Of a stretch of 64,000 nt of DNA, positions 36,701 through 46,681 are shown in pieces. The notes under the pieces are model-generated. The model was not told the origin of the DNA, ran no database searches, and was given only the letters and a program-made list of their open reading frames with translations. This DNA is from Pagrus major (Eukaryota; Chordata; Actinopteri; Spariformes; Sparidae), in the NCBI RefSeq assembly GCF_040436345.1, contig NC_133221.1, positions 22,516,665 through 22,580,664 of the forward strand, read 5' to 3'. Numbering within the stretch: the stretch's first letter is position 1; every line of letters begins with the position of its first letter. The position numbers and the translations under genes were made by a program.

Positions 36701-39700
36701 GCAGCAACACATAATTTTAGCTGTCACTGTCAATGTTGATTCTGTGAGAAACTTGGCAACAGAATTTCAACTTGTCCGTTGTAAACACCATAACACCACT
36801 ATGTGATCATCTTATTCTCTCAGTTAAATTTGAGCTTTACCAAATCTGAAACCAGTCTCAAAAACTGATTGAACCTAAAATACTGGATGGGTTTCTCCTG
36901 TCAATAAGTGTTATTTAAGTTGGTGGTGCTTCATTGACATACTGTTAATTTAAGATATGCTTCTTTAAAGACATAAAGCTCCATTTAGTTGTGAGTGAAC
37001 TCTCCTCTCACTTTGAGAAATGTTCAGAAATTGTTTCAGTTCGTTTAAAACTAGGCTAATCTAAAACTATTTCAAACCATGTAGTCATGAAGAGCCTGCT
37101 TGAGTTAATTTGGTTTAAAGCCTGTGCTGCTTGCTCTATAGTGCTGGCAGAAGGTAAATGAATGATTTCAACTGTATTATTATGTATTATATTGTTCTGT
37201 TGTTGTTAAACATGAAAAGTTGCACCACATGTGGTGATGACTGCCTTATGATTTATTTAACACTTAAAAGTCAATGTTAAGAAATTGGACTTGACTGTAA
37301 GCCTTGTTCCTCTCATGTAAGTTAAGGGGTTGGACGAACATTATAAAGGTCTTTATAGCATTCCAGTGCAGCACCACCTCCAACTTACAGCATACATTTG
37401 GTTTAATTAGACACCTCTCTGACATGCTGTCTATGTTAGACGCTTCTCATTTTTTTTTCATGGTTCTGTTTACATTTCACAGCAGTTTAGAGCATTTGGA
37501 TATGATTGCACCCTTATTTATGACTACCTCCATCCACACCCATGAGCTTACATCTTATTTCTGTCGTCCTGTCGACACATGTATCAGGCAACTGTTTGGC
37601 AGCTGAATGTTGGGAGGTTATCCAGAGTCGGGCAGAAGGAAACAGCTTCCCTCTGATGAGGTTTGTCAGTAGCACATCTACTGAAGCTGGCTCTCTGGTG
37701 TCAGTCAAGATGTTACAGTTGTCAAAGTCGAGAGGAGGTTGATAATCCTCCAGTCCATCCAAGACAAATACAACTTTGAACTGCTCATAGTTAGAAATCA
37801 CACACTCTTTTGTTTCCTTGAAGAAATGCTCAAGAAGTCTCACCAAACTGACTTTTGTCTCTTTTATCTTACTGAGCTCGGAGAAGTTCAGTGGAAATAT
37901 CACTTCTTCATCAGCTTTGCTCCAAAGGGACTTAACCCTTAAAAATGACCCCTTGTCATTTTTAGCCCACTCTGTTTTGAATTTCTGCGCATGGAAGGAT
38001 TTTCCAATTCCAGCTTCTCCGATAGTCAGCACAGTCCTGATTGTTTTTTCTTTTGTATCTTTGAAGATGTCAGATGTTGCATTCACTCGTGTCACAGATT
38101 TTGCCACAGGACTTCCATTTTTCTCTCCATTATCGACCTCATTACTTTTCTCCTCTCTGATGATGTGTTCTGTGTTTTGTTGGTTCGGATGATTTTTGTT
38201 TTCAACTTCAGTGTTCTCACTAAGAAATCTTCTTCTCAGGGCTGATAACAGCTGCTGCCGTCGCTTCAATGTTTCTGGATAAACAGAACAAATTTCAGCA
38301 CATTATTGATGATGAAGGGTAGATGTAATTACCTTTAAGTCAGCTAAAGTTATATATGATACAACACAGTGAACAAGTTGCACCACAACAATAGTTTAAA
38401 GTTACCAGTGTTAAGAATTATGTCACTGTTGTTGAAACACATAAATTCAGTTTAGTAATGTTTATAAAATCTGCAGTAACATTGTTATATGTCATGGTTG
38501 CAACTTACAGTATTTCCTACCCATAATTTTACAATCTAACAGAAAAAGTGACACAGAGTTATGAAAATAAGTTATTGTTATTGTTTCATACCTCGACATT
38601 CTGTCTGTTTCTGAATATATTCAGAGGGAATCTTATGAACTCCTGAAGGTTGAGAGACGATCCAGAGACGAGCGGAGGGAAGCAACTTCCCCTTGATGAG
38701 GTTTGTTAGCAGCACATCCATCGAGGCTGGCTTGTGCATATCAGTCAGGTCCTCGTTCTTTTCAAAGTCCAGAGGAAGTTTACATTCTTCCAAACCATCG
38801 AGGACAAAAGCTACTTCACATTTGTTGTACTTGCAAGCTTTTCTGTGTTTTCTGTCATTGAGGGAATGACGAAGCAGATCTTTCATGCTTTGATCTTTTT
38901 TTCTTCTTGAATTCAGCTCGCTGAACTTCAATGAAACTATAAAGTCTATGTTCTTGTTGGACTTTCCTTTTGCCCAGTCTACCATGAACCTCCTTGTTTG
39001 AAGTGTTTTACCAACACGAGGAACTCCCTTCATTAGCACTGTTCGCACTGTCTTTTGCTCTGAATCGAGAAATAATCTACTATAAGTTTGTTTTTTATCT
39101 TTGTTTTCTTCTCCCATCTCATAGAGTTCTGTGTCAGTTTCAAGTTTACTCAGTTCCTCTTCATGCTGACGGCAGATTGTTGCCTTCAGATCTGCTGTCA
39201 GTTCGTGTTTGAAATCTTTGTCTAAAGAAATGATAAAGACATTATAGAGAAAACAGAGTACAGTGACTGCAAAAAATAGAGTGTCACATTATGCATTTTG
39301 TTACACCAGCAGTTAAAGCCCAGAGAGGAAAATGGCAGTAATACACAAAATGTAAGTAGGAATTTGCAATGACATTAATATAGTTGAGTTTATGAAACAT
39401 CTTCCATTAAAGTGATGTATGTCATGGTTTCAGCTTTTACAGTATTTCCTGATCAACATCAACATCAGAAATGACACATGATACAGATCTCACGATACAT
39501 AATATGAGTTATGAGACTAAGTTATTGTTATTGTTTCATACCTCGACATTCTGTCCGTCTTTTAATATATTCAGAGGGAATCTTCTCAACTCCTGAAGGT
39601 TGAGAGACGATCCAGAGATGAGCGGAGGGAAGCAAATTCCCCTTGATGAGGTTTGTTAGCAGCACATCCATCGAGGCTGGCTTGTTCATATCAGTCAGGT

Positions 39701-42700
39701 CCTCGTTGTTTTCAAAGTCCAGAGGAAGGTCACATTCTTCCAAACCATCAAGGACAAAAGCTATCTTACATTTATCAAACTTGCAAACTTCTGGGTGTTC
39801 ATCATCACTGAGGGAATGACGAAGCAGATCTGTCATGCTTTGAACTTTGTCTTCCCATGAATTCAGCTCGCTGAACTTCAGTGAAACTATCAAGTCTATG
39901 TTGTTGTTGGACTTTTCTTCTGCCCAGTCTACCATGAACCTCCTTGTTTGAAATGTTTTACCAACACCAGCAGCTCCTGTCATTAGCACTGTTCGCACTG
40001 TCTTTGGCCAATAAGTTTTAAATAATCCATCATAGGTTTGTGCTTTATTTTCTTTTCCTATATCGTAGAGTTCTGTGTCAGTCTTAAGTTTCTTCACTTC
40101 TTCATGCTGACTGAGGATTCGTTTTTTCAGGTCTGCTGTGAGTTTGGGATTGACGGCTTTCCCTAAAGAAACAATAAAGACAATACAAACAGAGCAGAAT
40201 GCAGTAATTTCAATAAGTGTCACATTCCTAAACAATTAAATGGCAAACATGAAAAAGTTTTGTCACGTGATGTTTTGTGTTATACCTGCAATCAAAGCTG
40301 AGAGATTCAAAATGTATGAGAATAAAGAAATGTATCTATGAGTTTGCAAGAAAGAAATAAGTGTTGAATAGCTCTATATTCCAGCAGTAACCACTGTTAT
40401 AGTGTTTGGTCAGTAACCATGTCTCTCCTCCTCTTGCTCATGCTGTGGAATAGAAAATTAATTTTCTGGTATCCCTGCCCACTTCATCCAATCAGGATAG
40501 AGAACTCCATAAAGGGGCGGTCCTGTCTGCTTGTGAACGCACAGAGAGCAGGATCCTCCTGTTTGCTGCTCTGTCTAGCGATTAGCACTCTACGTACATG
40601 TGGCGACGTAAAGAGCAGAGAGGGGATTGCTAACTGCAAAACAGACGTTAGCTAAAATGATAAAAAAGTTTACAGCAGCTTTAAGCTGATAAAAGTTTCT
40701 GTGTTGCTTATTCTAACCTTTGCTCGAGGTGTCCACACTGCTGGGCGTAGTGGTGTCTGGATTCTGATTGGGTGAACTTCAACACAAACACAAAACATTT
40801 ATTACATATTTGTGTTAATAATATATTAGATACATTTACTCTAACAAAGATTTATATTCATGTTTGAGGTAAAATGCATCTTCGGGCCTTCACTGCTCTG
40901 CTTCTTCATTTCATCCTCATATTGTTACTCCATCTTATTATCTGTTACAGCTGTAATAGTATGCAAACATAAGTTGTTTGTCCTACCTTAGCTCAGACAT
41001 GAAGTCGAGAGGATCATCCTTGGGAACTTTCCTGGATGCAGGGGAGACTCATGAGGGCTTTAAAACATATTTATTTGAGTGATTTCACAAAAACAAACTC
41101 TAAAATGTTTAACATCTAAAAAAAACCTTTTAGCTTCAAGGTGGAAACTGCAGTAAAGTCTGAATACTCTGATAGGTCGTTCTCTTCGTTTTTGTCTTCT
41201 GCTCTCTGAACATATCAAACAAAGAACATGACCAAAATATCTTACCCTGGTTCTCCTGTACTGAAGTTGAGAGGATCATCCTTGGACCTGTCACTTCTCA
41301 TAGACACACTGCTGGGTACAGGAGAGACTGATCTGTCTTGGTCATGCGGACTGTAAGACAGATACAAAATGTTTTAAAATTGACAAACCATTACACTTTT
41401 AACATCTTAAAAAGGTGCATTATACATTAGATACATTTACTCTAACAAAGGTTTATATTATTTATGTTTGAGGTAAAATGCATCTCCGGGCCTTCACTGC
41501 TCTGCTTCTTCATTTCTTCCTCATATTGTTACTCCATCTTATTATCTGTTTTAGCTGTAATAGTATGCAAGCGTAAGTTGTTTGTCCTACCTTAGCCCAG
41601 ACCTGAAGTCGAGAGGATCATCCTTGGGAATGGTCCTGGATGAAGGGGCGACTGGTCTTCTAGGCTCATGAGGGCTTTAAAACAAATTTATTTGAGAGAT
41701 TTCACAAAAACAAACTTTAACATTTTTAATATCTGGGAAAAAAACTTTTTAGATTCAAGGTGGAAACTGCAGGAAAGTCTGAATACTCTGATTAGTCATT
41801 CTCTTCATTTTTTTCTTCTGCTCTCTGAACCTATCAAACAATGAACATGACCCAAAACATCTTACCCTGGTTCTTCTTTACTGAAGTTGAGAGGATCATC
41901 CTTGGACCTGTCACTTCTCATGGACACACTGCTGGGTACAGGAGAGACTGATCTGTCTTGGTCATGCAGACTGTAAGACAGATACAAAATGTTTTAAAAT
42001 TGACAAACCATTACACTTTTAACATCTTAAATGTTCATTTTGAGCTTCAAGGTAGTATCTACAGTTTATGTTTTCCTTTACTGTGAACCTCTCTGTATCA
42101 AAGTACCATCATAACTAAAATATCTTACCCTGGTTGTTCTTTACTGAAGTTGAGAGGATCATCCTTGGACCTGTCACTTCTCATAGACACACTGCTGGGT
42201 ACAGGAGAGACTGATCTGTCTGCCTCAAGCTGACTGTAAGACGGATATAAAATGTTTTAAAATTGACAAACCATTACACTTTTAACATCTTAAATGTTCA
42301 TTTTAAGCTTCAAGGTAGTATCTACAGTTTATTTTATCCTTTACTGTGAACCTCTCTGTATCAAAGTACCATCATAACTAAAATATCTTACCCTGGTTCT
42401 TCTTTACTGAAGTTGAGAGGATCATCCTTGGACCTGTCACTTCTCATGGACACACTGCTGGGTACAGGAGAGACTGATCTGTCTTGGTCATGCGGACTGT
42501 AAGACAGATATAAAATGTTTTTAGATTCAAGGTGGAAACTGCAGGAAAGTCTGAATACTCTGATTAGTCATTCTCTTCATTTTTTTCATCTTAAATGAAA
42601 AATAAGACGGATATAAAATGTTTTAAAATTGACAAACCATTACACTTTTAACATCTTAAATGTTCATTTTGAGCTTCAAGGTAGTATCTACAGTTTATGT

Positions 42701-44541
42701 TTTCCTTTACTGTGAACCTCTCTGTATCAAAATACCATAACTAAAATATCTTACCCTGGTTGTTCTTTACTGAAGTTGAGAGGATCATCCTTGGACCTGT
42801 CACTTCTCATAGACACACTGCTGGGTACAGGAGAGACCGATCTGTCTTGGTCATGCGGACTGTAAGACAGATATAAAATGTTTTAAAATTGACAAATCAT
42901 AACACTTTTAACATCTTAAATGTTAATTTTACCAAAGTCACCTTAGTCATCATCATAACAGTTGCCCCCCTGAGGGATTTGGCAGCAGCCACCACTGCTT
43001 GAACCTTTTAGTTGAGAGGTTCACAAAAACATTTTGAGCAGCAACATTTCAGAGTAAAACCTGTTAATTTCAATGGAATTTCTGCCATCACATAGTCGAG
43101 GAGGGAAAAAATGTGGCTTCACTTCAGAATCACTTTGTTGAGTTGAAATGCATCTGTGTCACTTTTACAATAATAGTAAATTAAAGCTGCTGTAAATTTG
43201 ATATATTTTTTATAATAATCGTTAAATAGCTCTGTATTCCAACAATAGTCATTAGCCCTTTTCACACAGAGGCGCCGCATTATCTCCGCAGCGGAGGTTC
43301 ACCATTCTCCGCCTAATTCAAACAGCACGCCGGCGCTGCGGCTCCAAAAGAGGCGTCATCATGATGATGACGTCTGTGTTTTTTTCAACACGTTTCCCCG
43401 GTGTCCTCCTGTTAATCTAAACTTGTACCCGCTGACTGTTTATAATCATATGGATGCAGTTATAATGTGTTGTGATTTAGATCCTGACCCATCAAACATC
43501 CTGGAAAGTGACAGAGTTACGTTTTTCTCTTAATTAAATAATTACGTAATCGCCATCAGCAAACAGGAGACTGTCTGACTCTCTCACTCGCTGGGGGGGA
43601 GGCTGTTTTCTGGGGGAAAGTTCACTGAAGTCTTGGTCGGGAGGGCTGACCGTCGCTGTGATTTTTTTTCAAGACAGTGACTACACCAACACATAGTGGA
43701 AGGAGACAAACACATGGTGAGTTTCTTGCCGGGGACAGACGCTGTTTTTCAGGCAGAAATGCGTCAGAGTCATTAGGACAGACAGGATGACAGGCACTTC
43801 TTCACGTATAACTGCGGTATTTTTTTCCTAATATAAGTTGCCAAAGACACTACCAGTTACTACATTACTGTTGGTTGGTCATGTAACGTTGCTTTGTGGG
43901 ACATTTTGTTACACTTCGTTATGATTTAAGGGGAAACGAGATGAGGACCCAAACGCAGACAACACACGGGAGGCAGTATAGGGGAACAAAAGGCAAGCTT
44001 TAATAATTAAAGCTGAATATACAAAAAAATGGACCAAAAACAAAGTAGCAACATAAAGCTTAAACAAAGTCCAACAAAGCAAAGTACAAATCAAATGAAA
44101 AATCAAGGAATCAAAATCCAAACACACCAATGGGGAGACACTGGAGGAAACACTGGAGAAGAGTGCTGGGAGGCAACACGGGGGAAGACAGACCAAGACG
44201 GAGTAACATGGGACAACACGGAACGAACTGACAAAGACATGAGGGAGAACAAAGACTATATACACAGACACACTAACGAGGGAATCAGGAACAGGTGGAG
44301 TTAGGGGGGAAGAAGATCCTCCTGTTTGCTGCTATGTCTGGTGATTACTGCTGCATGTTCATGAGGTGAAGCAGAGGGGAGGGAGGGGACTGCTAATTGC
44401 AAAACGGACAGCAAGTTAGCTAAACGAGGACAATGCTTAAAGCAGCTTTAAGTATGAAGAGTGTGCATGGTACGTAGTGTATCCCAAATAAACTTCTACT
44501 TACTTCAGTGTTGATGAGGCTTCAGTCTGCTCCTCAGACAT
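28548..44541 (-). CDS. Fish NLR, NLR-1: N-repeats, 3 half-NACHTs, FISNA-NACHT, LRR, B30.2
   Basis: Probable cytosolic innate immune sensor of the large fish-specific NLR family. Exons, high to low: 44541-44504 (MSEEQTEASSTL), 42859-42755, 42496-42392, 42233-42129, 41970-41866, 41674-41591, 41350-41246, 40776-40718, 40162-39542, 39221-38592, 38274-37552, 35395-33604, 31573-31397, 30667-30494, 29751-29705, 29320-28548. All junctions are GT-AG with matching phase. The sum is 5643 nt, 1880 residues plus stop. A ninth candidate exon (41057-40987) is frame-breaking and was left out. Domain order: short Ser/Pro-rich repeats, three truncated NACHT modules, FISNA plus full NACHT with winged helix and HD2, two LRRs, linker ending KPGLKKY, PRY-SPRY. 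No PYD or CARD is seen, although many relatives have none encoded here either. Whether all upstream exons really join this gene, or some belong to alternative or separate transcripts, is inference. Confidence 0.75.
28701..28965 (-). repeat. In-frame 24-bp coding minisatellite inside B30.2
   Basis: Eleven tandem copies of a 24-bp unit encoding PQ(C/S)KKIAS, with the three copies nearest FLDWEGG reading PQCK(M/K)VAL. The ancestral single copy is visible in NLR-2 as PQCEKIAL. The frame stays open throughout. Opposite-strand ORFs over it (FCIGAMQ, LGRCNLF) are artefacts. Confidence 0.95.
29705..29751 (-). other. Linker exon of NLR-1
   Basis: 47-nt exon encoding FDHSGEHRLKPGLKK(Y), the conserved short exon that joins LRRs to B30.2 in fish NLRs (usual form KPGLKKY or RPGLRKY). 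Donor GTGAGT after AAGAAGT gives phase 1, which fits the B30.2 exon exactly. Confidence 0.85.
29870..30440. repeat. Unidentified intronic sequence shared by both NLR copies
   Basis: The intron between LRR exon 2 and the linker exon holds about 570 bp beginning TGTCTCATGAG and including GTACCAGGTATCTGAACTA. It is repeated nearly unchanged at 57,980-58,545. Short frames over it show no family resemblance. It could be an old interspersed element carried in the duplication. Confidence 0.4.
30494..30667 (-). other. LRR exon 2 of NLR-1
   Basis: 58-codon LRR exon: LSGCQVSEKGCSFLAEAL..LKQLDLSYNHPG, the ribonuclease-inhibitor-type repeat of NLRs. Its last third (VTTLSATTPFRNMSLAIW) has lost the usual LRR pattern, so the repeat is degenerate at its end. 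The phase is 2 at both ends. Confidence 0.85.
30724..30781. repeat. (CA)n microsatellite in NLR-1 intron
   Basis: About 29 CA dinucleotides, 56 bp upstream (on the gene strand) of LRR exon 2. Absent from the NLR-2 copy. Poly-CysVal frames over it are artefacts. Confidence 0.95.
31397..31573 (-). other. LRR exon 1 of NLR-1
   Basis: 59-codon LRR exon: LSWCELSEESCKGLTSSVLS..LTVLDLSHNDLLDSGVEKLADGL..CKLEVLK. A canonical full NLR leucine-rich repeat pair, phase 2 at both ends, so LRR exons can be added or skipped in frame. Confidence 0.9.
31640..33480 (+). repeat. LINE relic split by a nested non-LINE insertion, in NLR-1 intron
   Basis: The left piece (31,640-31,810) reads GVPHGSVLGP, the RT block GVPQGSVLGP. 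The right piece (33,085-33,480) reads FYADDSLVC, then LHHLKLVLNVDKEKC, then LLFSAAVSWNLLQHDLKLNS, the catalytic and C-terminal blocks of the same ORF. The intervening 1.27 kb (31,815-33,080) is unrelated and rich in GCGC-containing phrases (CACGCCTAGCGCCTA, ACGCCCAAAACACACCCATG), resembling fish non-autonomous DNA transposons. The same nested arrangement is in NLR-2 at 60,010-61,640. Confidence 0.75.
33604..35395 (-). other. FISNA-NACHT exon of NLR-1
   Basis: Large exon of about 597 codons. FISNA (about residues 1-70: LRTQLKEQFTHVSEGIDKQ..LLNEIYTDLYI), then NACHT with Walker A GVAGIGKS, Walker B LIVLDGFDECR, sensor 1 WITSRPAASNRIPA, winged helix CFVHLSIQEFLAAFYV, and HD2 up to EWSALTFVLLTSDEELDVFDLKKY. 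All catalytic motifs are present, so ATP binding is expected. It starts at GTAAGCCTGAC after a CCCCACAG acceptor. Phase 1 in, phase 2 out. Confidence 0.95.
35650..36165 (+). repeat. Tc1-like DNA transposon relic, + orientation
   Basis: Begins with the fish inverted-end phrase CTGATCAGCCAGAACATTAA. Then decayed transposase: blocks ADQAHLLMVT, CPATLQKRLRNGL and NMIEHLWNMLEQVRSMEARP, a form of the NPIEHLWD catalytic block, followed by the terminal SLRQWVKS remnant. The internal part is heavily deleted. The start of a second copy lies at 63,835-64,000. Confidence 0.75.
36205..36400 (-). repeat. Same Tc1-like family, inverted fragment
   Basis: The - strand reads GTTGCTGACCAAGTACAAGT, CCTGATGGCAGTGGCTTCCC and TGCTGAGGAATGGC, matching the part of the neighbouring + element at about 35,780-35,890. 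The two make a loose inverted pair. Confidence 0.65.
36440..37500. other. Intronic stretch, nothing recognisable
   Basis: AT-rich NLR-1 intron sequence between the Tc1-like relics and the half-NACHT exon at 37,552. No motif, exon or clear repeat was recognised. Confidence 0.4.
37552..38274 (-). other. Half-NACHT exon C3 of NLR-1
   Basis: 241 codons, phase 1 at both ends. Walker A GEAGIGKS, Walker B FVLDGLEDYQPPLDF, sensor 1 LWITSQHSAAKQLPD, then the exon stops at a GTAAGC donor right after TTEIR. The winged helix and HD2 that follow in the full exon are missing. The N-terminal part (ETLKRRQQLLSALRRRFL) is longer and more divergent than in C1 and C2. Confidence 0.85.
38592..39221 (-). other. 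Half-NACHT exon C2 of NLR-1
   Basis: 210 codons, phase 1 at both ends. Walker A is GVPRVGKT (the GxxxxGKT pattern holds, but Arg is unusual), Walker B FVLDGLEECKLPLDF, sensor 1 LWIVSQPSGVHKIP, ending TECR before a GTATGA donor. The Walker A Arg and the loss of Arg after sensor 1 (SQPS instead of SRPA) could alter nucleotide handling. Very similar to C1. Confidence 0.85.
39542..40162 (-). other. Half-NACHT exon C1 of NLR-1
   Basis: 207 codons, phase 1 at both ends. A shortened FISNA-like start (LKKRILSQHEEVKKLKTDTELYDIG, residues about 12-36), Walker A GAAGVGKT (residues 63-70), Walker B FVLDGLEECDLPLDF, sensor 1 LWIVSQPSGVEKIP, ending TECR. Near-duplicate of C2, including intron flanks. Confidence 0.85.
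40395..40690. repeat. Interspersed repeat in NLR-1 intron, copy 1
   Basis: Shares GATCCTCCTGTTTGCTGCT, GAGAGGGGA.TGCTAA.TGCA and GCAGCTTTAAG with 44,310-44,460. It is an interspersed element of unknown class, probably two partial copies. Confidence 0.55.
40718..42859 (-). other. N-terminal repeat exons R1-R8 of NLR-1
   Basis: Short exons encoding Ser/Pro/Asp-rich repeats typical of fish NLR N termini. Five are 105 nt (R1 42859-42755, R2 42496-42392, R3 42233-42129, R4 41970-41866, R6 41350-41246) and read RSVSPVPSSVSMRSDRSKDD then PLNFS. R5 (41674-41591) is an 84-nt variant with VAPSSRTIPKDDPLDF. R7 (41057-40987) is R5 minus 13 bp and breaks the frame. R8 (40776-40718) reads SPNQNPDTTTPSSVDTSSK and changes phase from 2 to 1, which sets up the NACHT exons. 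R1-R6 are phase 2 at both ends. Introns are as alike as the exons, showing very recent tandem duplication. Confidence 0.85.
43255..43810. repeat. Interspersed element, related to 50,010-50,480
   Basis: Starts CCTTTTCACACAGAGGCGCC and carries GCCGGGGACAGACGCTGTTT, TTTTCAGGCAGAAA and GGACAGACAGGATGACAG. The distal copy has GCCGGGACAGAAGCTGTTTT, TCAGGTGGAAGTG and GGACAGACAGGAAGACAG. Possibly a non-autonomous DNA transposon; the ends are not resolved. Confidence 0.5.
43914..44305. repeat. Interspersed repeat in NLR-1 intron 1
   Basis: GAGGACCCAAACGCAGACAA at one end, GCAAGCTTTAATAATTAAAG, then many CAAAGTCCAACAAAG and GGAACAGGTGGAG phrases. This polypurine-rich pattern is a common fish interspersed repeat; I cannot assign its class. 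The reading frames on both strands are by-products. Confidence 0.55.
44310..44460. repeat. Interspersed repeat, copy 2 (see 40,395-40,690)
   Basis: Matches 40,550-40,686 over GATCCTCCTGTTTGCTGCT, TGCTAATTGCAAAACGGACA and AAAGCAGCTTTAAG. It lies 45 bp downstream (gene strand) of the NLR-1 start exon. Confidence 0.55.
44504..44541 (-). other. Start exon of NLR-1
   Basis: ATG at 44,541 opens MSEEQTEASSTL and runs into donor GTAAGT (44,503-44,498) in phase 2, which fits the repeat exons. Short Glu/Ser-rich start exons of this type (MS-D/E-x-E-E) are usual in fish NLR and TRIM genes. A possible acceptor GAAAACAG lies 22 bp upstream of the ATG, consistent with a spliced untranslated leader. Confidence 0.75.
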
Positions 44542-45159
44542 GTTGATTTTATGGTAGATTGACCTGTTTTCTCATTTCCAGTGAGTAGTAAGGCAGTCTG
44601 TCTCCACACTGACTTATGTCATCGTCCTCTCGGTCCCCAGACCCACTCATTACTGGGCAAATACCTTAACACAAATATGTTTACTTTCATCTGAGAGACA
44701 AAGGCTGGACAGTACGGCTTCAAGCCTTTAAATCCAGTCGACAAGTCACCAACCAGAGTGAAGTATTCCCTGAATAAAATAGAAAAATGCAATGATTAAC
44801 GTCAGTATGACTGTAACATGTGGACCATGATGTTGATGTGAGCTTGATACATAAAATATGGTATGATTAAAAATAAATGCCTGGCAGCCATTAGCCCAAA
44901 GGCTTGTATAAATCAATATAATACAGTACATATACAGTATATGCATACAAGTATAATAATAATTTCCATTTGCAAAACCATAAATGTTTAGCCCAACCTG
45001 CAGCTTAATATTATGCTAAGCTAGAAATGTATAAGGGTTAGTAACATGTTGGCCTTGTTAGTGACAGGCCAACATGATGGCAGGTTAATAAATCAGAAAC
45101 ACATTAAAGACATGATTAAGTACACAGGGTTAGGGTTATCATCGTCTTATCAATCTTAC

Positions 45160-45290
45160 CGGTACAAATGACGTTAAAATCCATTTGTTATTCACACAGT
45201 TGTTCTCTCAGACGCAGGTTTTATTCTGTCTGTGCTTTCCTCCCTCTCTGCAGAGCTGACAGCTACACTTTCACTTTAGCTCAGCAGCAA
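45160..45290 (-). promoter_or_regulatory. Candidate NLR-1 promoter with IRF element and untranslated exon
   Basis: On the - strand AAAGTGAAAGTG (complement of 45,266-45,277) matches the interferon-regulatory-factor core of PRDI/ISRE sites. About 40 bp downstream is a TATA-like GAATAAAA (45,226-45,219), then about 60 bp further a strong donor GTAAGA (45,159-45,154). A short untranslated first exon ending at 45,160 would fit. It holds a small upstream ATG in a different frame from the NLR-1 ATG. All of this is inference from motif order. Confidence 0.45.
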
Positions 45291-45299
45291 ACCCCCTCC

Positions 45300-46645
45300 C
45301 CTCTGAGAGCTACTGAACTTTATCCAGTGATTATATAAGGAAATAAATCATTACCGTATATGAGATACACAGGTTCTGTATATGTGCATATGTAATTTGT
45401 GCTTCTTTCATTATTGTCTTTCTCCTCATATTCTTGTCTTCAGTTACACCCTGTGTGGCAATTTTTCACCGCTTTTTTTTTACAAGGTCTTTGACTCTCT
45501 GGACCAATCACAAGCTGCGTTTCTGGGCGGTGAACCATGCAGCTGAGCCAATGAGATTTGAATCCCTGACCCTCAACCATGATTGGCAGTGAAGGTGTCC
45601 AGACAGAGCACTCTACTGCAGCAGGGATGCTGACGTAGCTCCAAAGATGAAATACATTTGAAGATGGTTATCTGCAGTTTGTCAGAAACTGTTGTAGCAT
45701 GCTGCCATGATCTTTACAATGAAAACATGAATGGACACAGTGAAACAGATTGTGAATAGATTAATATGTCTGAACTCATTCCCTGCAGACTTGGGCTGCA
45801 GCTTTGATGACAATAAATACGTAGAAATAGTTATTTTGTGATGGAAAATGAATTAAATATTGCATTAATTGTGTTGTATTTCTGTTCTGTACCTATTTAC
45901 ACCTCATTACAGCATACATGTTAAGTTAGTGCAGTATTTGGTGAAAAACAACAAACACAAAATGTACACAAGTTACTTGCTTGTGCCAAATGTTTACACA
46001 GAAAGTGATCCAAGGAACAAATAATGGGAAAAATCTGTTCAGCTTCTCATGAATTATATTTAAATTCACTGCTCGTCAATAAGTGGGGTTTGGGGTTGTT
46101 AATTGGATTGTGTTGGATGATGAAGTATTCTTGTTTTGAAAAATATGTAAGTGTGAGGCAGCAATTACATTGTAACTCGAGTATGATATCTTAGACACGA
46201 TTAATTAAATGTGTTTGATGCTTGTTGTGAGAGAATTCATGTTTTCTCTCTGGAAGCCATCTCTTTAAACCTGGTGTTGGTAAGATTGGAAAACCAGCCA
46301 GAGAAAGCTACATTTTTTAAACTATTCAACTGAAAAAGTCCCACATCCTCCCTTCAGGCCTCTCCCCAGAGCCACTCCTACAAAACATATACGTGCACTG
46401 CTTGATTACACTGACACCAACTGCACCCTTACTTTCTAGAAAGCTGGGAGATGTGTTAGCGGCTAGTTCACTAGACGTTCCAACAGCTCTCTTAACATTT
46501 TTAGTCAAATAAATACATGAATAAACAACTCTGCCACAAATGTCACAAACGTACCTCAGTCCGAAAAAGGCTATCTGGTGCAGCAGTCACTTTTTTGTTG
46601 CTGTGGCTGTGTTCTTTGTGCTAACTGGGTTAGCTGCTGTACAAG

Positions 46646-46681
<36 letters not shown>

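Noticed and set aside
37552-40162. Half-NACHT exons as separate small genes or plain pseudogenes
   Set aside because: All three lack their own start and stop, are bounded by proper acceptors and donors of identical phase, and have no frame lesions. They fit best as exons of one gene, though this needs transcripts.
40987-41057. R7 as a normal coding exon
   Set aside because: Its 71 nt would shift the frame and bring TAA at its end; leaving it out gives one continuous 1880-residue frame.
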